A stretch of DNA of 64,000 bases from contig NZ_PITQ01000003.1 in the NCBI RefSeq assembly GCF_002834385.1, forward strand, positions 248,001 to 312,000. Reading direction: 5' to 3'. Position numbers and translations under genes: made by a program. The notes under the pieces were generated by a model. That model was given only the letters and a program-made list of their open reading frames with translations, made no database searches and was not told the origin of the DNA. Of this stretch, positions 15,269-24,505 are shown piece by piece (positions within the stretch are counted from its first letter, which is position 1; the number at the start of each line of letters is the position of its first letter). Origin of the DNA: Rahnella sp. AA. Lineage in GTDB: Bacteria > Pseudomonadota > Gammaproteobacteria > Enterobacterales > Enterobacteriaceae.

Positions 15269-17515
15269 TCAGAAGTCGTAGGTCGCGGAGAGTTTAAATT
15301 CACGCGGGTCGCCCTGCGTCAGATAACCCCCTGTGGCTGACGCCCAGTATTTCTCGTTGGTGACGTTTTCCAGATTTGCACGCCAGGTCAGTGTGTTTTG
15401 TCCGACCGGCATCACGTAACGTAAACCGAGATCCAGACGCGTCCAGCCGTCCACTTTCAGGCTGTTTTCTTCATCAGCATATTGCGAACCGGAGCGGATC
15501 ACTTTGCCCAGAGCCGTCACGCCGCTGCCGCCGGGGATGTCCCATTCGCCGCCGAGCACCCACTGATAACGCGGAATACCCACGGCATCTTTGCCGTTGT
15601 AAGCGCCGTCCTGCGTTTGGGTCATTTCCGGGTTCATCCAGGTCACGCTGCCGTTCAGACGCACGCCCAGCACCGGTTCGCCAAATACGTTCAACTCTAC
15701 GCCACGGTTACGGACTTCACCGTACGTGCCGTATTCATAGGTGTCGCCGGTCGCACGGTACATACCGACCGGTTTCTTGATCTGATAAAGAGACAATGTG
15801 CCCGCGATACGGCCAAAGTCCGTTTTCACGCCGACTTCATCCTGTTTGGAGGTTTCAATGCCGGACGCCTGTCCGCCGTTGGAGACCACTTTGCCGTTAT
15901 AGGTGGTGCCTGACACCTCACCGGCCTGCAACGCTTCGATGTGGTTAGCGTAGAAGGAAACGTGTTCCCACGGTTTCACCACCAGGCCAAAGGCTGGCGT
16001 AACTTTCATCTGCTCAAAGGAGTCACTTTCAGTGCCGGTATAGCTGTAATCCTTCACGATGACGTTCTGGCGGCGCAGGCCGGCAATCAGTTGCAGACGG
16101 TCGTCGAGCATCGATAAGGTATCGGAAACCGACACGCCGACGTTCTGGACACGGTTACGGATAGCGGGGTCCCCCATATTGCCCCCCGCATACAGGGTAG
16201 CCGGTGAGCTGGCGTCAACCGGATCATAAATATTGGTGTTAATCGATGACGCCGACATGGTGTACGCGGTTTTGTATTTACGGTATACGCTCGACATCCC
16301 CAGGTTCACGCTGTGGCTGATAAAGCCGGTGTCAAATTTGCCGCGAACACCTGCCTGCGTGGCAACGCTGTCCGATACATAAGGCACAGTGAGACGCCCC
16401 ATCGTGGCGTTACCGTTGTCATCTTTCAGCGTTGGCGAGCTGTAGTTGCCGTATTCGCGATCGTGGTTCATCCCGACTGCGCCATAAACGGTCCAGTCAT
16501 CAGCCACGTCATACTCAGCTTTCAGCATGCCGAATTCATTTTCCAGGTTGCTGGAAGCAAAATCCTGCCCGTAGTTTTTAGTCGCAGAAGGCGCATCCGG
16601 CACTTTAGTGGCGTTACCGAGATACACCACCGGACGCCCGCCGTGGACAGTCTGTTTAGTCACACCGAAATCAAAGGAAGAGCGGAAACGATCGCCGCGA
16701 TAATCAAGTCCGATTGACCCCATCGTCAGGCGGCGATGCTCATCATTAACGGCCGTTTCGCCTTCACGGTTCACGGCGTTGACGCGCACGCCCCACTGAT
16801 TGTTATCACCAAAACGACGTCCCACATCCACCGCGCCGCCCACCTGAGAAGATGAGGTGTAATCGACGGTTACACGGTTGATTGGTGCATCCGTGGCACG
16901 TTTCGGCTCAATGTTTACGTTACCGCCAACGCCTGTGCCACCCGGCGGTACGCCGTTAAGAAATGCGCTGGAACCTTTGAGCAGCTCCACGCGGTCTGCC
17001 AGTTCCATCGGAACCAGCTGGCGCGGCAATACGCCGTACAGGCCGCCGTAGGAAATGTCCTCGCCGTCTAGCGCAAACCCGCGAATGTTGAAAGTTTCGG
17101 CATAGTTTCCGTAGCCATAACCGGTCTGAACGCTGGCATCGTTGTTCAGGACATCACCCAGCGTGCGGCTTTGCTGATCCTGAATCAGTTTGTTGGTGAA
17201 ACTGATGACATTGAAAGGCACATTCATGGCGTCCTGCTGGCCCAGCACGCCAAGCCGCCCGCCGTTCGCAACATCGCCGTCCAGATAAGCCGGAACCGGT
17301 GTCTCGCCGCCCGCTTTAAAATCGCTTTGTGCGGCAGTGACGGTAATGGTGTCGCCGGTTTTAGACGACGCCGTATTAGCAGCGTCAGTCGCAGGTGTGG
17401 TTGTCGTGGCCGCATATGCAGGCAGCGTAACCGCCGCCAGTGCGGCTGAGATCACCCCTGGCAGCAATTTACGGGCGAAAACAGGCGTGTGAAAAATTTC
17501 ACGTTGAGCGCGCAT
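15269..17515 (-). CDS. TonB-dependent siderophore receptor (FcuA/ferrichrome-receptor-like)
   Basis: Outer-membrane beta-barrel receptor of 748 residues that would import ferric siderophores using TonB energy. The start at 17515 is chosen because AGGGA lies 9 bases upstream and the next residues form a long signal peptide ending LPAYA before ATTTT. A TonB box-like DTITVTAA is followed by the plug domain (NVPFNVISFT, FNIRGFALDG, RVELLKGSSAFLNG, GGNVNIEPKRA), then the barrel ending in the typical C-terminal Phe (KLSATYDF). From memory the plug resembles Yersinia FcuA, but substrate is uncertain; it may serve the neighbouring ABC importer. A Fur box lies 26 bp upstream of the start. Confidence 0.93.
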   Translation of the reverse strand: MRAQREIFHTPVFARKLLPGVISAALAAVTLPAYAATTTTPATDAANTASSKTGDTITVTAAQSDFKAGGETPVPAYLDGDVANGGRLGVLGQQDAMNVPFNVISFTNKLIQDQQSRTLGDVLNNDASVQTGYGYGNYAETFNIRGFALDGEDISYGGLYGVLPRQLVPMELADRVELLKGSSAFLNGVPPGGTGVGGNVNIEPKRATDAPINRVTVDYTSSSQVGGAVDVGRRFGDNNQWGVRVNAVNREGETAVNDEHRRLTMGSIGLDYRGDRFRSSFDFGVTKQTVHGGRPVVYLGNATKVPDAPSATKNYGQDFASSNLENEFGMLKAEYDVADDWTVYGAVGMNHDREYGNYSSPTLKDDNGNATMGRLTVPYVSDSVATQAGVRGKFDTGFISHSVNLGMSSVYRKYKTAYTMSASSINTNIYDPVDASSPATLYAGGNMGDPAIRNRVQNVGVSVSDTLSMLDDRLQLIAGLRRQNVIVKDYSYTGTESDSFEQMKVTPAFGLVVKPWEHVSFYANHIEALQAGEVSGTTYNGKVVSNGGQASGIETSKQDEVGVKTDFGRIAGTLSLYQIKKPVGMYRATGDTYEYGTYGEVRNRGVELNVFGEPVLGVRLNGSVTWMNPEMTQTQDGAYNGKDAVGIPRYQWVLGGEWDIPGGSGVTALGKVIRSGSQYADEENSLKVDGWTRLDLGLRYVMPVGQNTLTWRANLENVTNEKYWASATGGYLTQGDPREFKLSATYDF

Positions 17516-17540
17516 TGAGGATTCCCTGAAAAGTTCAATC

Positions 17541-17559
17541 AATAATGAGAATAATTATT
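17541..17559 (-). promoter_or_regulatory. Fur box upstream of the TonB receptor
   Basis: AATAATGAGAATAATTATT matches the 19-bp Fur consensus (GATAATGATAATCATTATC) at 15 positions. It predicts repression in iron-replete cells. Confidence 0.75.
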
Positions 17560-17783
17560 AAAACCATTCGAATTATGCTCAGGCGTTTTGCAATTGCAAC
17601 CGACTTTTCGTTAAAAAATCATAGTAAACAGGATGTTAATGGGGATTTTCAGTATCGCAGGGAAATCATAACGGCAGGAAACTAAGGCTAATCGCTTGAA
17701 TTCAGAAAGATAAAAATAACGGCGGAGGAAGGAAACGCTGCGCAGGGAGCCTGCGCAGCGGAATAAAGACGTTTCAGGAAAAA

Positions 17784-18473
17784 TCAGCTCAGGCCGGGAA
17801 CATCAAAGCCAGGTGAAACCGAAAGCAGCATTCTCACCTGTCTGACCAGCTCGCTCATGCAGTCATCCCGCATGCCGTAATTATTGAGTTCTTTTTCCAG
17901 CGCAAACAGATACTGCGCGTTAGTGCCCAGCGGACCACTGGCCTGCGCAATCAGCGGCGCGATGACCTGATAATCTGTATCAGCTTCATACTGCGGATGC
18001 GAAGGATCCATGATAAACACCAGCGCGGTGACTTTACGGCCATCATCGAGATCAAGCTCACACCATGTCGGACGGTAACAACCGGTGACCATTTCGCGTT
18101 TCCACAGCAGTTCCAGCTCTTCAAGAAGTCTGTCTTCAGGCAGCCTGAATGCCAGACCTGTGGTCTTCCCGCCGTCACGCAGCGCCAGCATACGCCCCGG
18201 CTGGTCATGGGTGCCGCGCCCGGATGTCAGACGTAAACAGAATGCACGGTGATACCCCTGCAGGGTGGCAGGACGCGCCTCTTCGGAATCAAAGACCGGG
18301 TTCCACATCAGCGAACCGTAACCGAAAATCCACACGGGGCTGTTGTCAGGGCGACGCGTCAGCGTACAACCCAGAGAGGCAGCGCGTTGTTCAGGGGTCA
18401 GTAGCATCGATTCATCGATACTGCCGAATGCTGTTTTACAATCTGCGTTACGCAGGAAATCTCGAGTTAACAT
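17784..18473 (-). CDS. chaC: Glutathione-specific gamma-glutamylcyclotransferase ChaC
   Basis: Cytosolic enzyme of 229 residues that cleaves glutathione to 5-oxoproline and Cys-Gly. The substrate-binding motif VWIFGYGSLMWNP (about 47-59) is intact, and the N-terminus MLTRDFLRNADCKTAFGSI closely matches E. coli ChaC. Further conserved stretches are HRAFCLRLTSGRGT and ASGPLGTNAQYL. It is divergent from chaA with a 780-bp gap, and no chaB is seen between them, unlike the E. coli chaA-chaBC arrangement. A link to the ChaA antiporter is by neighbourhood only. Confidence 0.95.
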   Translation of the reverse strand: MLTRDFLRNADCKTAFGSIDESMLLTPEQRAASLGCTLTRRPDNSPVWIFGYGSLMWNPVFDSEEARPATLQGYHRAFCLRLTSGRGTHDQPGRMLALRDGGKTTGLAFRLPEDRLLEELELLWKREMVTGCYRPTWCELDLDDGRKVTALVFIMDPSHPQYEADTDYQVIAPLIAQASGPLGTNAQYLFALEKELNNYGMRDDCMSELVRQVRMLLSVSPGFDVPGLS

Positions 18474-18817
18474 TCATTCCCCCTTCGGTACGACTTACTT
18501 TTGAACATGCCATGCTGTTGACGCTGTGTTCTCCGCTATCGTGGGTTTCAGTTATGTGTGTTATCGGACAATATTTGCGCCGGCTTGAGGCGGCAGGTCA
18601 GGTTTATTCAGAAACCAGTTATGTCCCTACTTGTTGAAACCTTATTCGTTTCTTTCGTTGCAATCAAGGTTGAGAGCGATCACAAAACGAAAATAAAGTG
18701 ATTATTTTATGAACATTGTATGAATGTTGACATTTTAGAGGGAAATAAGACAAAAACAGGCAGAAAGCGCCTGATGTGGGCAGGCCCTTCAAGGTATTCA
18801 TAGAAGGGGTATTTATT

Positions 18818-18877
18818 ATGTGCGGTGCCTGCGCACAAGAACGTGTCTGGCTGCTACCCTCAATGGATCCTGACTGA
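18818..18877 (+). CDS. Candidate small leader ORF upstream of chaA
   Basis: A 19-codon frame, MCGACAQERVWLLPSMDPD, is preceded by AGAAGGGG 8 bases before its ATG, a much better ribosome site than chance frames nearby. It is followed at 18885-18914 by a hairpin with a T-rich arm. It reads toward chaA, about 380 bp away, so it could be a regulatory uORF. Two Cys and one Trp codon are notable. I recognise no homologue, and it may be fortuitous. Confidence 0.35.
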   Translation: MCGACAQERVWLLPSMDPD

Positions 18878-18884
18878 TGAGTTT

Positions 18885-18914
18885 GCGTTTTTGCACTTAA
18901 TGAGTAAAAAACGC
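18885..18914 (+). other. Hairpin after the candidate leader ORF
   Basis: GCGTTTTT pairs with AAAAACGC around a 14-base loop. It is AT-rich and of modest stability, and could be a weak terminator or attenuator ahead of chaA. Confidence 0.35.
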
Positions 18915-19253
18915 CAATATTCACAGGGCAATCTTATGGGTATAGCAATAATTTACATAAATTGACGCATCACCGTCATTAAAAACATAAAAATATTCAA
19001 CTAACTGTATTTTAAGGATTAAAATTATTAACAATAAAAATTAAGTAAAGAAAAACCAACAGTTAATGCAAATTACTCATCAACAAACAATCATTAAGTG
19101 TATTTATCATGACTAACATCAATTATTTTCTGTTAACAGATTAATTTATCTACTATACTTAATGAGTTACACTTTTATGCTGCTATGCATTTTACTGACA
19201 TCCGGGGACAGGCGGCTGTTATTTTGTGAACATTTATAAGGAGAATAATCACC

Positions 19254-20354
19254 ATGGTGTCGTCACAGGAACATCCAAAAATCAAAACCCGCCATCAGGA
19301 ATATTCCCTGGTGTTTCCCATTGCTGCACTTATCGTTCTCATCCTCTGGGGCAACAGCAGTAATTTTGTTTCAGTCGTAGGCATCAATTTATTAGCGCTG
19401 GTGGGTATTCTCGCCAGCGCCTTCAGCGTCGTCCGTCATGCCGATGTCCTGGCTCACCGCCTGGGTGAACCCTACGGCTCACTGATCCTCAGCCTTTCGG
19501 TCGTGATCCTGGAAGTCAGCCTGATTTCGGCGCTGATGGCAACGGGCGATGCCGCGCCTGCACTGATGCGTGACACATTATTCTCCATCATCATGATCGT
19601 CACCGCCGGTCTGGTGGGCGTCGCCCTGCTGCTGGGTGGGCGTAAATTCGCCACACAATATGTGAATCTGGGCGGGATCAAACAATACCTGATGGCCATT
19701 TTCCCGCTGGCAGTCATCGTCCTGGTTCTGCCAGCTGCCTTGCCGGGCGGGAATTTCACAACGCCACAGGCGCTGTTTGTTGCGGTCATTTCTGCCGCTA
19801 TGTATGGCGTATTCCTGCTTATCCAAACTAAAACGCATCAGAGCCTGTTTATCTACGAACACGAGGATGAAGGCGAAGAAGATGGCCACGGGAAGCCGTC
19901 ATCCAAAAGCAACCTGACGCACACCTTGTGGCTGCTCGTCCATCTGGTGCTGGTTATTGCGGTCACTAAGTTCAATGCCAACCCGCTGGAACACTTGTTG
20001 ACCGAACTGAATGCGCCTGCGCAGTTCACCGGTTTTCTGGTGGCACTGCTGATACTTTCGCCTGAAGGTCTCGGCGCACTGAAAGCCGTGCTGAAAAATC
20101 AGGTGCAGCGCGCGATGAATTTGTTCTTCGGCTCCGTACTGGCGACGATTTCCCTGACGGTTCCTGCGGTAACGGTGATAGCCACGCTAACGGGCCAGAA
20201 ATTGATCTTCAGCCTTGATCCGGCAAATATTGTCGTGATGCTGGCCGTGCTGATCCTGTGCCAGATTTCGTTTTCCACGGGCCGCACCAATGTATTAAAC
20301 GGCACTGCGCACCTGGCTTTATTCTGTGCCTATATGATGCTGATTATGCTTTAA
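19254..20354 (+). CDS. chaA: Sodium-potassium/calcium:proton antiporter ChaA
   Basis: Inner-membrane antiporter of the CaCA family (366 residues) that expels Na+, K+ or Ca2+ in exchange for protons at alkaline pH. About ten hydrophobic segments are visible. The alpha-repeat motifs are clear: GEPYGSLILSLSVVILEVSLI in the first half and LLILSPEGLGALKAVLKNQVQRAMN in the second. Between them lies an acidic cytoplasmic loop (EHEDEGEEDGHGKPSSKSN), as in E. coli ChaA. AAGGAG precedes the start at good spacing. A shared terminator with convergent phoH follows. Confidence 0.96.
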   Translation: MVSSQEHPKIKTRHQEYSLVFPIAALIVLILWGNSSNFVSVVGINLLALVGILASAFSVVRHADVLAHRLGEPYGSLILSLSVVILEVSLISALMATGDAAPALMRDTLFSIIMIVTAGLVGVALLLGGRKFATQYVNLGGIKQYLMAIFPLAVIVLVLPAALPGGNFTTPQALFVAVISAAMYGVFLLIQTKTHQSLFIYEHEDEGEEDGHGKPSSKSNLTHTLWLLVHLVLVIAVTKFNANPLEHLLTELNAPAQFTGFLVALLILSPEGLGALKAVLKNQVQRAMNLFFGSVLATISLTVPAVTVIATLTGQKLIFSLDPANIVVMLAVLILCQISFSTGRTNVLNGTAHLALFCAYMMLIML

Positions 20355-20382
20355 CTGCCCTGCTATTCACGTTTCAAAAAGA

Positions 20383-20406
20383 AAGGCCGCTCTTCTGAGC
20401 GGCCTT
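20383..20406. terminator. Bidirectional terminator between chaA and phoH
   Basis: AAGGCCGCTC and its complement around TTCT make a 10-bp stem flanked by A-rich sequence on one side and ATTTAAT on the other, so it can serve both convergent genes. Confidence 0.85.
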
Positions 20407-20428
20407 ATTTAATGAAACAGAGGAGGAA

Positions 20429-21217
20429 TTAAGAGTAGGCGTGCAGGGTACGTTTACACAGCTCCGAACGCACGCAGTCCTCTTTGTCGAACTGAATGAT
20501 GCCAACCATCTCGTCTTCTTCAAAGCGAGACATTGCATCGCTGAGCCCCGATACTACCCCACGCGGCAAATCGCACTGGGTAATATCACCGTTAACAATC
20601 ACCGTCACATTTTCACCGAGACGGGTCAGGAACATTTTCATCTGGCTGGCCGTAACATTCTGAGCTTCATCCAGAATCACCACTGCATTTTCGAAAGTAC
20701 GCCCGCGCATATAAGCGAATGGCGCAATTTCAACCTTCCCTATTTCCGGTCGCAAACAATATTGCAGGAATGATGAGCCCAGGCGACGTAATAAAATGTC
20801 GTAGACCGGACGGAAATAAGGCGCAAACTTCTCAGAAATATCACCAGGCAGGAAGCCGAGATCTTCATCGGCCTGCAATACCGGGCGCGTAACAATAATC
20901 CTGTCGATTTCTTTGTGAATTAATGCCTCTGCCGCTTTCGCAGCGCTGATAAATGTTTTGCCACAGCCCGCTTCGCCAGTGGCAAAAATTAACTGCTTAT
21001 TCTCTATGGCTGATAAGTAATGACCCTGAGCTTCAGTACGTGCTTCGATGACGGAAGTATCGCGACTGTCGCGCGCCATTCCAATCGACTCCAAACCGCC
21101 CATCTGTACTAATGACGTCACAGATTCTTCCTCGCGCTGGCGGTGACTGCGTGAATCGCTACGAATTACACGTTTTGCTTCACGACGAGCTTTGATCACT
21201 GCTTTCTGTCTTCCCAT
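20429..21217 (-). CDS. phoH: PhoH family ATPase
   Basis: Cytosolic P-loop protein of 262 residues, nearly the same length as and very similar to E. coli PhoH (MGRQKAVIKARREAKRV start). Walker A is GEAGCGKT (about 84-91). The helicase-like segments IIVTRPVLQADEDLGFLPGD and VVILDEAQN (Walker B, DEAQ) follow, then VNGDITQCDLPRG. PhoH proteins have ATPase and proposed RNA-related activity; the E. coli gene belongs to the Pho regulon. No clear PhoB box was visible upstream, so phosphate control is unsupported here. Confidence 0.95.
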   Translation of the reverse strand: MGRQKAVIKARREAKRVIRSDSRSHRQREEESVTSLVQMGGLESIGMARDSRDTSVIEARTEAQGHYLSAIENKQLIFATGEAGCGKTFISAAKAAEALIHKEIDRIIVTRPVLQADEDLGFLPGDISEKFAPYFRPVYDILLRRLGSSFLQYCLRPEIGKVEIAPFAYMRGRTFENAVVILDEAQNVTASQMKMFLTRLGENVTVIVNGDITQCDLPRGVVSGLSDAMSRFEEDEMVGIIQFDKEDCVRSELCKRTLHAYS

Positions 21218-21855
21218 AGTGGCACCTTACAGTTTGATTCACTTAACGCTAAGGCATAATGCCCGCACGGTTATGTTTCACTAACAAATGAGGTTTTGGT
21301 CTCCTTTTAGACCAAGTAGAGCCAATGAATAGCGTGAAGAGGAAAATAAACCAAAGTGATTACGCAATAATCTTTTGGCTGTTTTCTGTTCACAAGGAGG
21401 CATTGTCAGTAACGACAAACCGCTGACCCGCACAATGGAATTGCCAGAATAAGAACCAGTGCGTTTCGCATGAGTTTTGACGAAAGTGAAGGAGTCAGTT
21501 AAAGAACAGGGTTGTTGCTTCGTGGATGAAAACATCAGTGGAAAACGACAGGAAAATACTGAAAATATTTGGCTTAATATTGGAGAGTCGGATGCCTTGC
21601 CCTCGTTTGCTTTTAAGCGACAACAACGAGTGAATGAGTAAAGCTTGTTATTTTCTATCACCAGCCCAAACATGGACTTTACCATTCGCGCTCCCCGCAG
21701 TGTTATTAACGGCATCTGCCGTACACCTCGTGAAAACTACCGCTTAATAATTTCAGTATAATGACAGCTGAAATCTTTGCGTTACCAAAATGTAAAAAAG
21801 TTTGTGGGTGACGTCAATAGGATCTTGAGGATCTTTTTTGCGATCCTCGCGCTGG
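21218..21855. other. Intergenic region between phoH and the second ClC gene
   Basis: A 640-bp stretch without a recognised gene. A leftward frame at 21281-21685 (ATG after GGGGAG, about 135 residues, rich in Ser, Leu and Cys) has no family features I recognise, and its base composition is more AT-rich than the neighbours. It may be fortuitous or an orphan. A hairpin at 21827-21848 (GAGGATC with complement) lies just past the ClC stop and may end that transcript. Confidence 0.4.
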
Positions 21856-23127
21856 TTATTTTTTATCCGTGATTTTACTGCATAAAGTAAAGCAGGCGAC
21901 CGACCCGCTGACGGCAAAAAGGATCGGAATCAGGAAGTCATGATCCACCCGCGTGAACTCCATTATCAGCACAACGGCGGTTATTGGCATTTTCATTGAT
22001 GACGCCAGAAATGCCGCCGCGCCAATAATGGCAAATGCCCCGAGCGATGTCCCCGGCCAGAAAATATTCCACAGCGCGCCCAAAATACAGGCCAGCAATG
22101 CACCATTGGATAATCCCGGTGTCAGTAATCCGCCCTGCGCCCCGGCGCGTAATGTGCCCCAGGTAATCACCAGTTTGCCGATAAGTACGGTTGCAGCCAG
22201 CGCCACGGTAATCTGATTATCAAAACTCAGCTGCGCCGGGCCTTTGCCGTTGCCCAGTAATTGCGGAAGCCAGCCCGCCAGAATGCCGATAAACGCAAAA
22301 TTAAGCAGATTATAAATAATCAAACGCGCATCACGCGGAGCCTGCGCTTTCGCCCGGTTGGTCATTCGCGTAAACCCGTAAGCCGCAATGCCAAACACCG
22401 GCCCCATGACTGCCGACCAGACCAGCAAGGCGGGCGTGGTATTCAGCTGCATCAGGTGATATTGCGATTCGTTGCCCAGCCCGATCCACGCCACCAGCGC
22501 GGCGATGGAAGATGTGGCGATCGCAGGCAGCAGCAGCGGCCAGCGGAATGCGCCGAGCAACACTTCCAGCACAAACACCGCGCCGCCGAGCGGGACGTTA
22601 TACACCGCCGCCAGCCCCGCGCCTGCACCGCAGGCAATCATGATTTGCGTTTCGCGCGCCGTCAGCCTGAAACGCAGCGACAGCCAGTTTGCGCTGACCG
22701 CACCGATTTCGCGTGGCGCGACCTCACGTCCGAGCGGTGAACCAAGCGCGACGGTGATGATTTGCAGCAACGCATGAATTGTCGTGCTGACAAATGGCAT
22801 TCGCGGATTTTCTGATTTCACCGCCGTGGCGATGCTCACCAGCGGTTTTCCCCAGCGGTACAGCGCCCACCAGCCTGCGCCAGCAATCGCACCACAAACA
22901 ATCAGCACGATAAGCCGCCGGCTGCGCGTCGCGTCGCTGACGCCCTGCAAAAAGCTTTCGCTGCTGATGATAAAATCCGGGCTGTAGCCGAAGGCCAGAT
23001 GCTGAATGTAGTGCAGGATCAGCGCAAGCATCATGCCACCGAGACCGGCTAACACGCCGGTACACAATGTCGCTGACGTCAGCCGCCATAGCGGGCTGGA
23101 AACTTCGGGATTATTCAACTCTGACAC
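21856..23127 (-). CDS. ClC family chloride channel/antiporter without CBS domains
   Basis: Multi-pass membrane protein of 423 residues. ClC signatures are GSPLGREVAPRE (gating Glu region of GREGP, with Pro lost), CGAGAGLAAVYNVPLGGAVFVLEVL and RAGAQGGLLTPGLSNGA (the usual GG.F.P motif). It ends soon after the last helix, without CBS domains. It is not closely similar to the ClC gene at 4305-6008, and the two sit in unrelated contexts, so they probably have distinct roles. Annotations such as ClcB or a YfeO-like channel are possible; I leave the symbol blank. Cl-/H+ exchange versus channel activity cannot be decided. Confidence 0.9.
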   Translation of the reverse strand: MSELNNPEVSSPLWRLTSATLCTGVLAGLGGMMLALILHYIQHLAFGYSPDFIISSESFLQGVSDATRSRRLIVLIVCGAIAGAGWWALYRWGKPLVSIATAVKSENPRMPFVSTTIHALLQIITVALGSPLGREVAPREIGAVSANWLSLRFRLTARETQIMIACGAGAGLAAVYNVPLGGAVFVLEVLLGAFRWPLLLPAIATSSIAALVAWIGLGNESQYHLMQLNTTPALLVWSAVMGPVFGIAAYGFTRMTNRAKAQAPRDARLIIYNLLNFAFIGILAGWLPQLLGNGKGPAQLSFDNQITVALAATVLIGKLVITWGTLRAGAQGGLLTPGLSNGALLACILGALWNIFWPGTSLGAFAIIGAAAFLASSMKMPITAVVLIMEFTRVDHDFLIPILFAVSGSVACFTLCSKITDKK

Positions 23128-23191
23128 TCCGCATTGTTGCCTGATGTTTGGGTTACCTGAATAGCTTACAAAACATCAGTTAAACCGCACG

Positions 23192-24337
23192 TCAGCTCAG
23201 CAGATTATTTTTCTTTTCATTGAGGAAGTAACTGTTAATCCCTTCAGCCAGCGCGTGGGCCATTTTCTCCTGAAATGCGGGCTCACCCAGCAGTTTTTCT
23301 TCCTGCTTATTGGTAATGAACGAGGTTTCCACCAGCACCGAAGGTATACGCGGGGATTTTAGTACCGCAAAACCTGCCTGCTCCGGATGCGGGCTGTGCA
23401 TGTGATGAACTTTGATAATATTGGCCGCCAGATGGCTGCCGAAATCCATGCTGCGGTGAATCGTTTCATGCTGGTCAAGATCAAACAACGTTTCTTTAAG
23501 ATACTGATCGTCGGTCTTAAAATCGTTGTCGTACAGTACATCTACGCTGTTTTCGCTTTGCGATAAATATTTGGCCATCGCGCTCCCCGCACCATGTTCT
23601 GACAGTGCAAACACCGACGCGCCGGAGACCTGTTCGTTGGTAAATCCATCCGCATGAATCGAAATAAACAGGTCGGCCTCATGCTGATGTGCCAGGCTGA
23701 CACGGTGATAAAGCGGGATAAACACGTCATCCTGTCGCGTCAGCACCGCGTGTATACCGTGCTGCTGATCGAGCAAGGTTTGCAGCCTTTTGGCAATATG
23801 CAGTACCACATGTTTTTCGTACGTCCCTTCAGTGCCAATCGCTCCCGGATCTTTGCCCCCGTGACCGGGATCGATCATAACCAGTAACGGCTTTTCTGAA
23901 CGTGGCACCGTGGTCGTCACCGGCACGACCTGCGCGGCGCCCGCTTCCGTTATTGACACTTTCAGTACGCCATTTTCAGTGGTCCGTGAGATCTCTGGTT
24001 TACCGTCTACCTGCAACACGATACGCGCCACGTCAGGGCTGAAATGCGCGATACGCCCTTCTTTCACCCACGAAAATTTCTGCCGGACCACCGTCAGAGA
24101 ATGCTCCAGTTCCGGTGGAAATGACGTCATCGGCATATCAATGACTACGCGTTCCGGTGAGCCGAGCATAAACACACGGCACCGTTTATCAGCAACGGGC
24201 AGTTCAAGGTGGATCTGGCTGTCATCCGAAGTCATAGCAATGCGCACAATCTTTTGCGCGGCATACAGGCGCGGTGCCGTAAGTGAGAGCCCGATACCGA
24301 AGATCAGCAATTTTCTGCGGGCGTGATTGATGGTCAT
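23192..24337 (-). CDS. N-acetylmuramoyl-L-alanine amidase, AmiC/AmiA type
   Basis: Periplasmic zinc amidase of 381 residues that cuts the amide bond between MurNAc and the stem peptide during cell separation. A twin-arginine-like signal (HARRKLLIFGIGLSL, cut near YAA) suggests Tat export, as known for AmiA and AmiC. An AMIN domain (about 30-125) includes SPERVVIDMPMTSFPPEL. The Amidase_3 domain (about 150-370) has the zinc ligands MIDPGHGG (His), GTEGTYEKHVVL (Glu), SIHAD (His) and the C-terminal catalytic Glu in PSVLVETSFITN. AMIN plus Amidase_3 fits AmiC best. It stands alone upstream of the leftward ClC gene. Confidence 0.92.
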   Translation of the reverse strand: MTINHARRKLLIFGIGLSLTAPRLYAAQKIVRIAMTSDDSQIHLELPVADKRCRVFMLGSPERVVIDMPMTSFPPELEHSLTVVRQKFSWVKEGRIAHFSPDVARIVLQVDGKPEISRTTENGVLKVSITEAGAAQVVPVTTTVPRSEKPLLVMIDPGHGGKDPGAIGTEGTYEKHVVLHIAKRLQTLLDQQHGIHAVLTRQDDVFIPLYHRVSLAHQHEADLFISIHADGFTNEQVSGASVFALSEHGAGSAMAKYLSQSENSVDVLYDNDFKTDDQYLKETLFDLDQHETIHRSMDFGSHLAANIIKVHHMHSPHPEQAGFAVLKSPRIPSVLVETSFITNKQEEKLLGEPAFQEKMAHALAEGINSYFLNEKKNNLLS

Positions 24338-24474
24338 AACAGTCTCAGTACTGGCATCATGATAAAAACATTTTTACGATTTATCATCATGACATTACGG
24401 ACGTTTTTAGGAATTAGCGGGAGTATTAACAGAAAGTGAATTGCGTAAGCAGGCGTAAAAAAGATTTCCGGATA

Positions 24475-24501
24475 AACGCCTTCCCGCAACAGGAAGGCGT
24501 T
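24475..24501 (-). terminator. Terminator after efeB
   Basis: AACGCCTTCC and its complement around a 7-base loop form a 10-bp stem 4 bp past the efeB stop. A run of six T follows about ten bases further on the minus strand, so it is somewhat imperfect. Confidence 0.7.
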
Positions 24502-24505
24502 CGCA

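Larger units (their letters stand above)
18474..19253. other. Intergenic region between chaC and chaA
   Basis: AT-rich, especially in its second half (about 18930-19180), and without a convincing long gene. It contains a candidate leader peptide at 18818-18877 and a hairpin at 18885-18914, both on the chaA strand. An imperfect CRP-like half-site (ending TCACA) lies near 18675-18685. A long chaA leader is inferred; no named riboswitch was recognised. Confidence 0.5.

Noticed and set aside
18664-18924. Leftward frame of 86 codons in the chaC-chaA spacer
   Set aside because: No ribosome site, no recognisable features, and it lies antisense to the better-supported leader ORF.
18474-19253. A yybP-ykoY or other named riboswitch in front of chaA
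   Set aside because: The conserved core sequences I know for these classes were not found in the leader.
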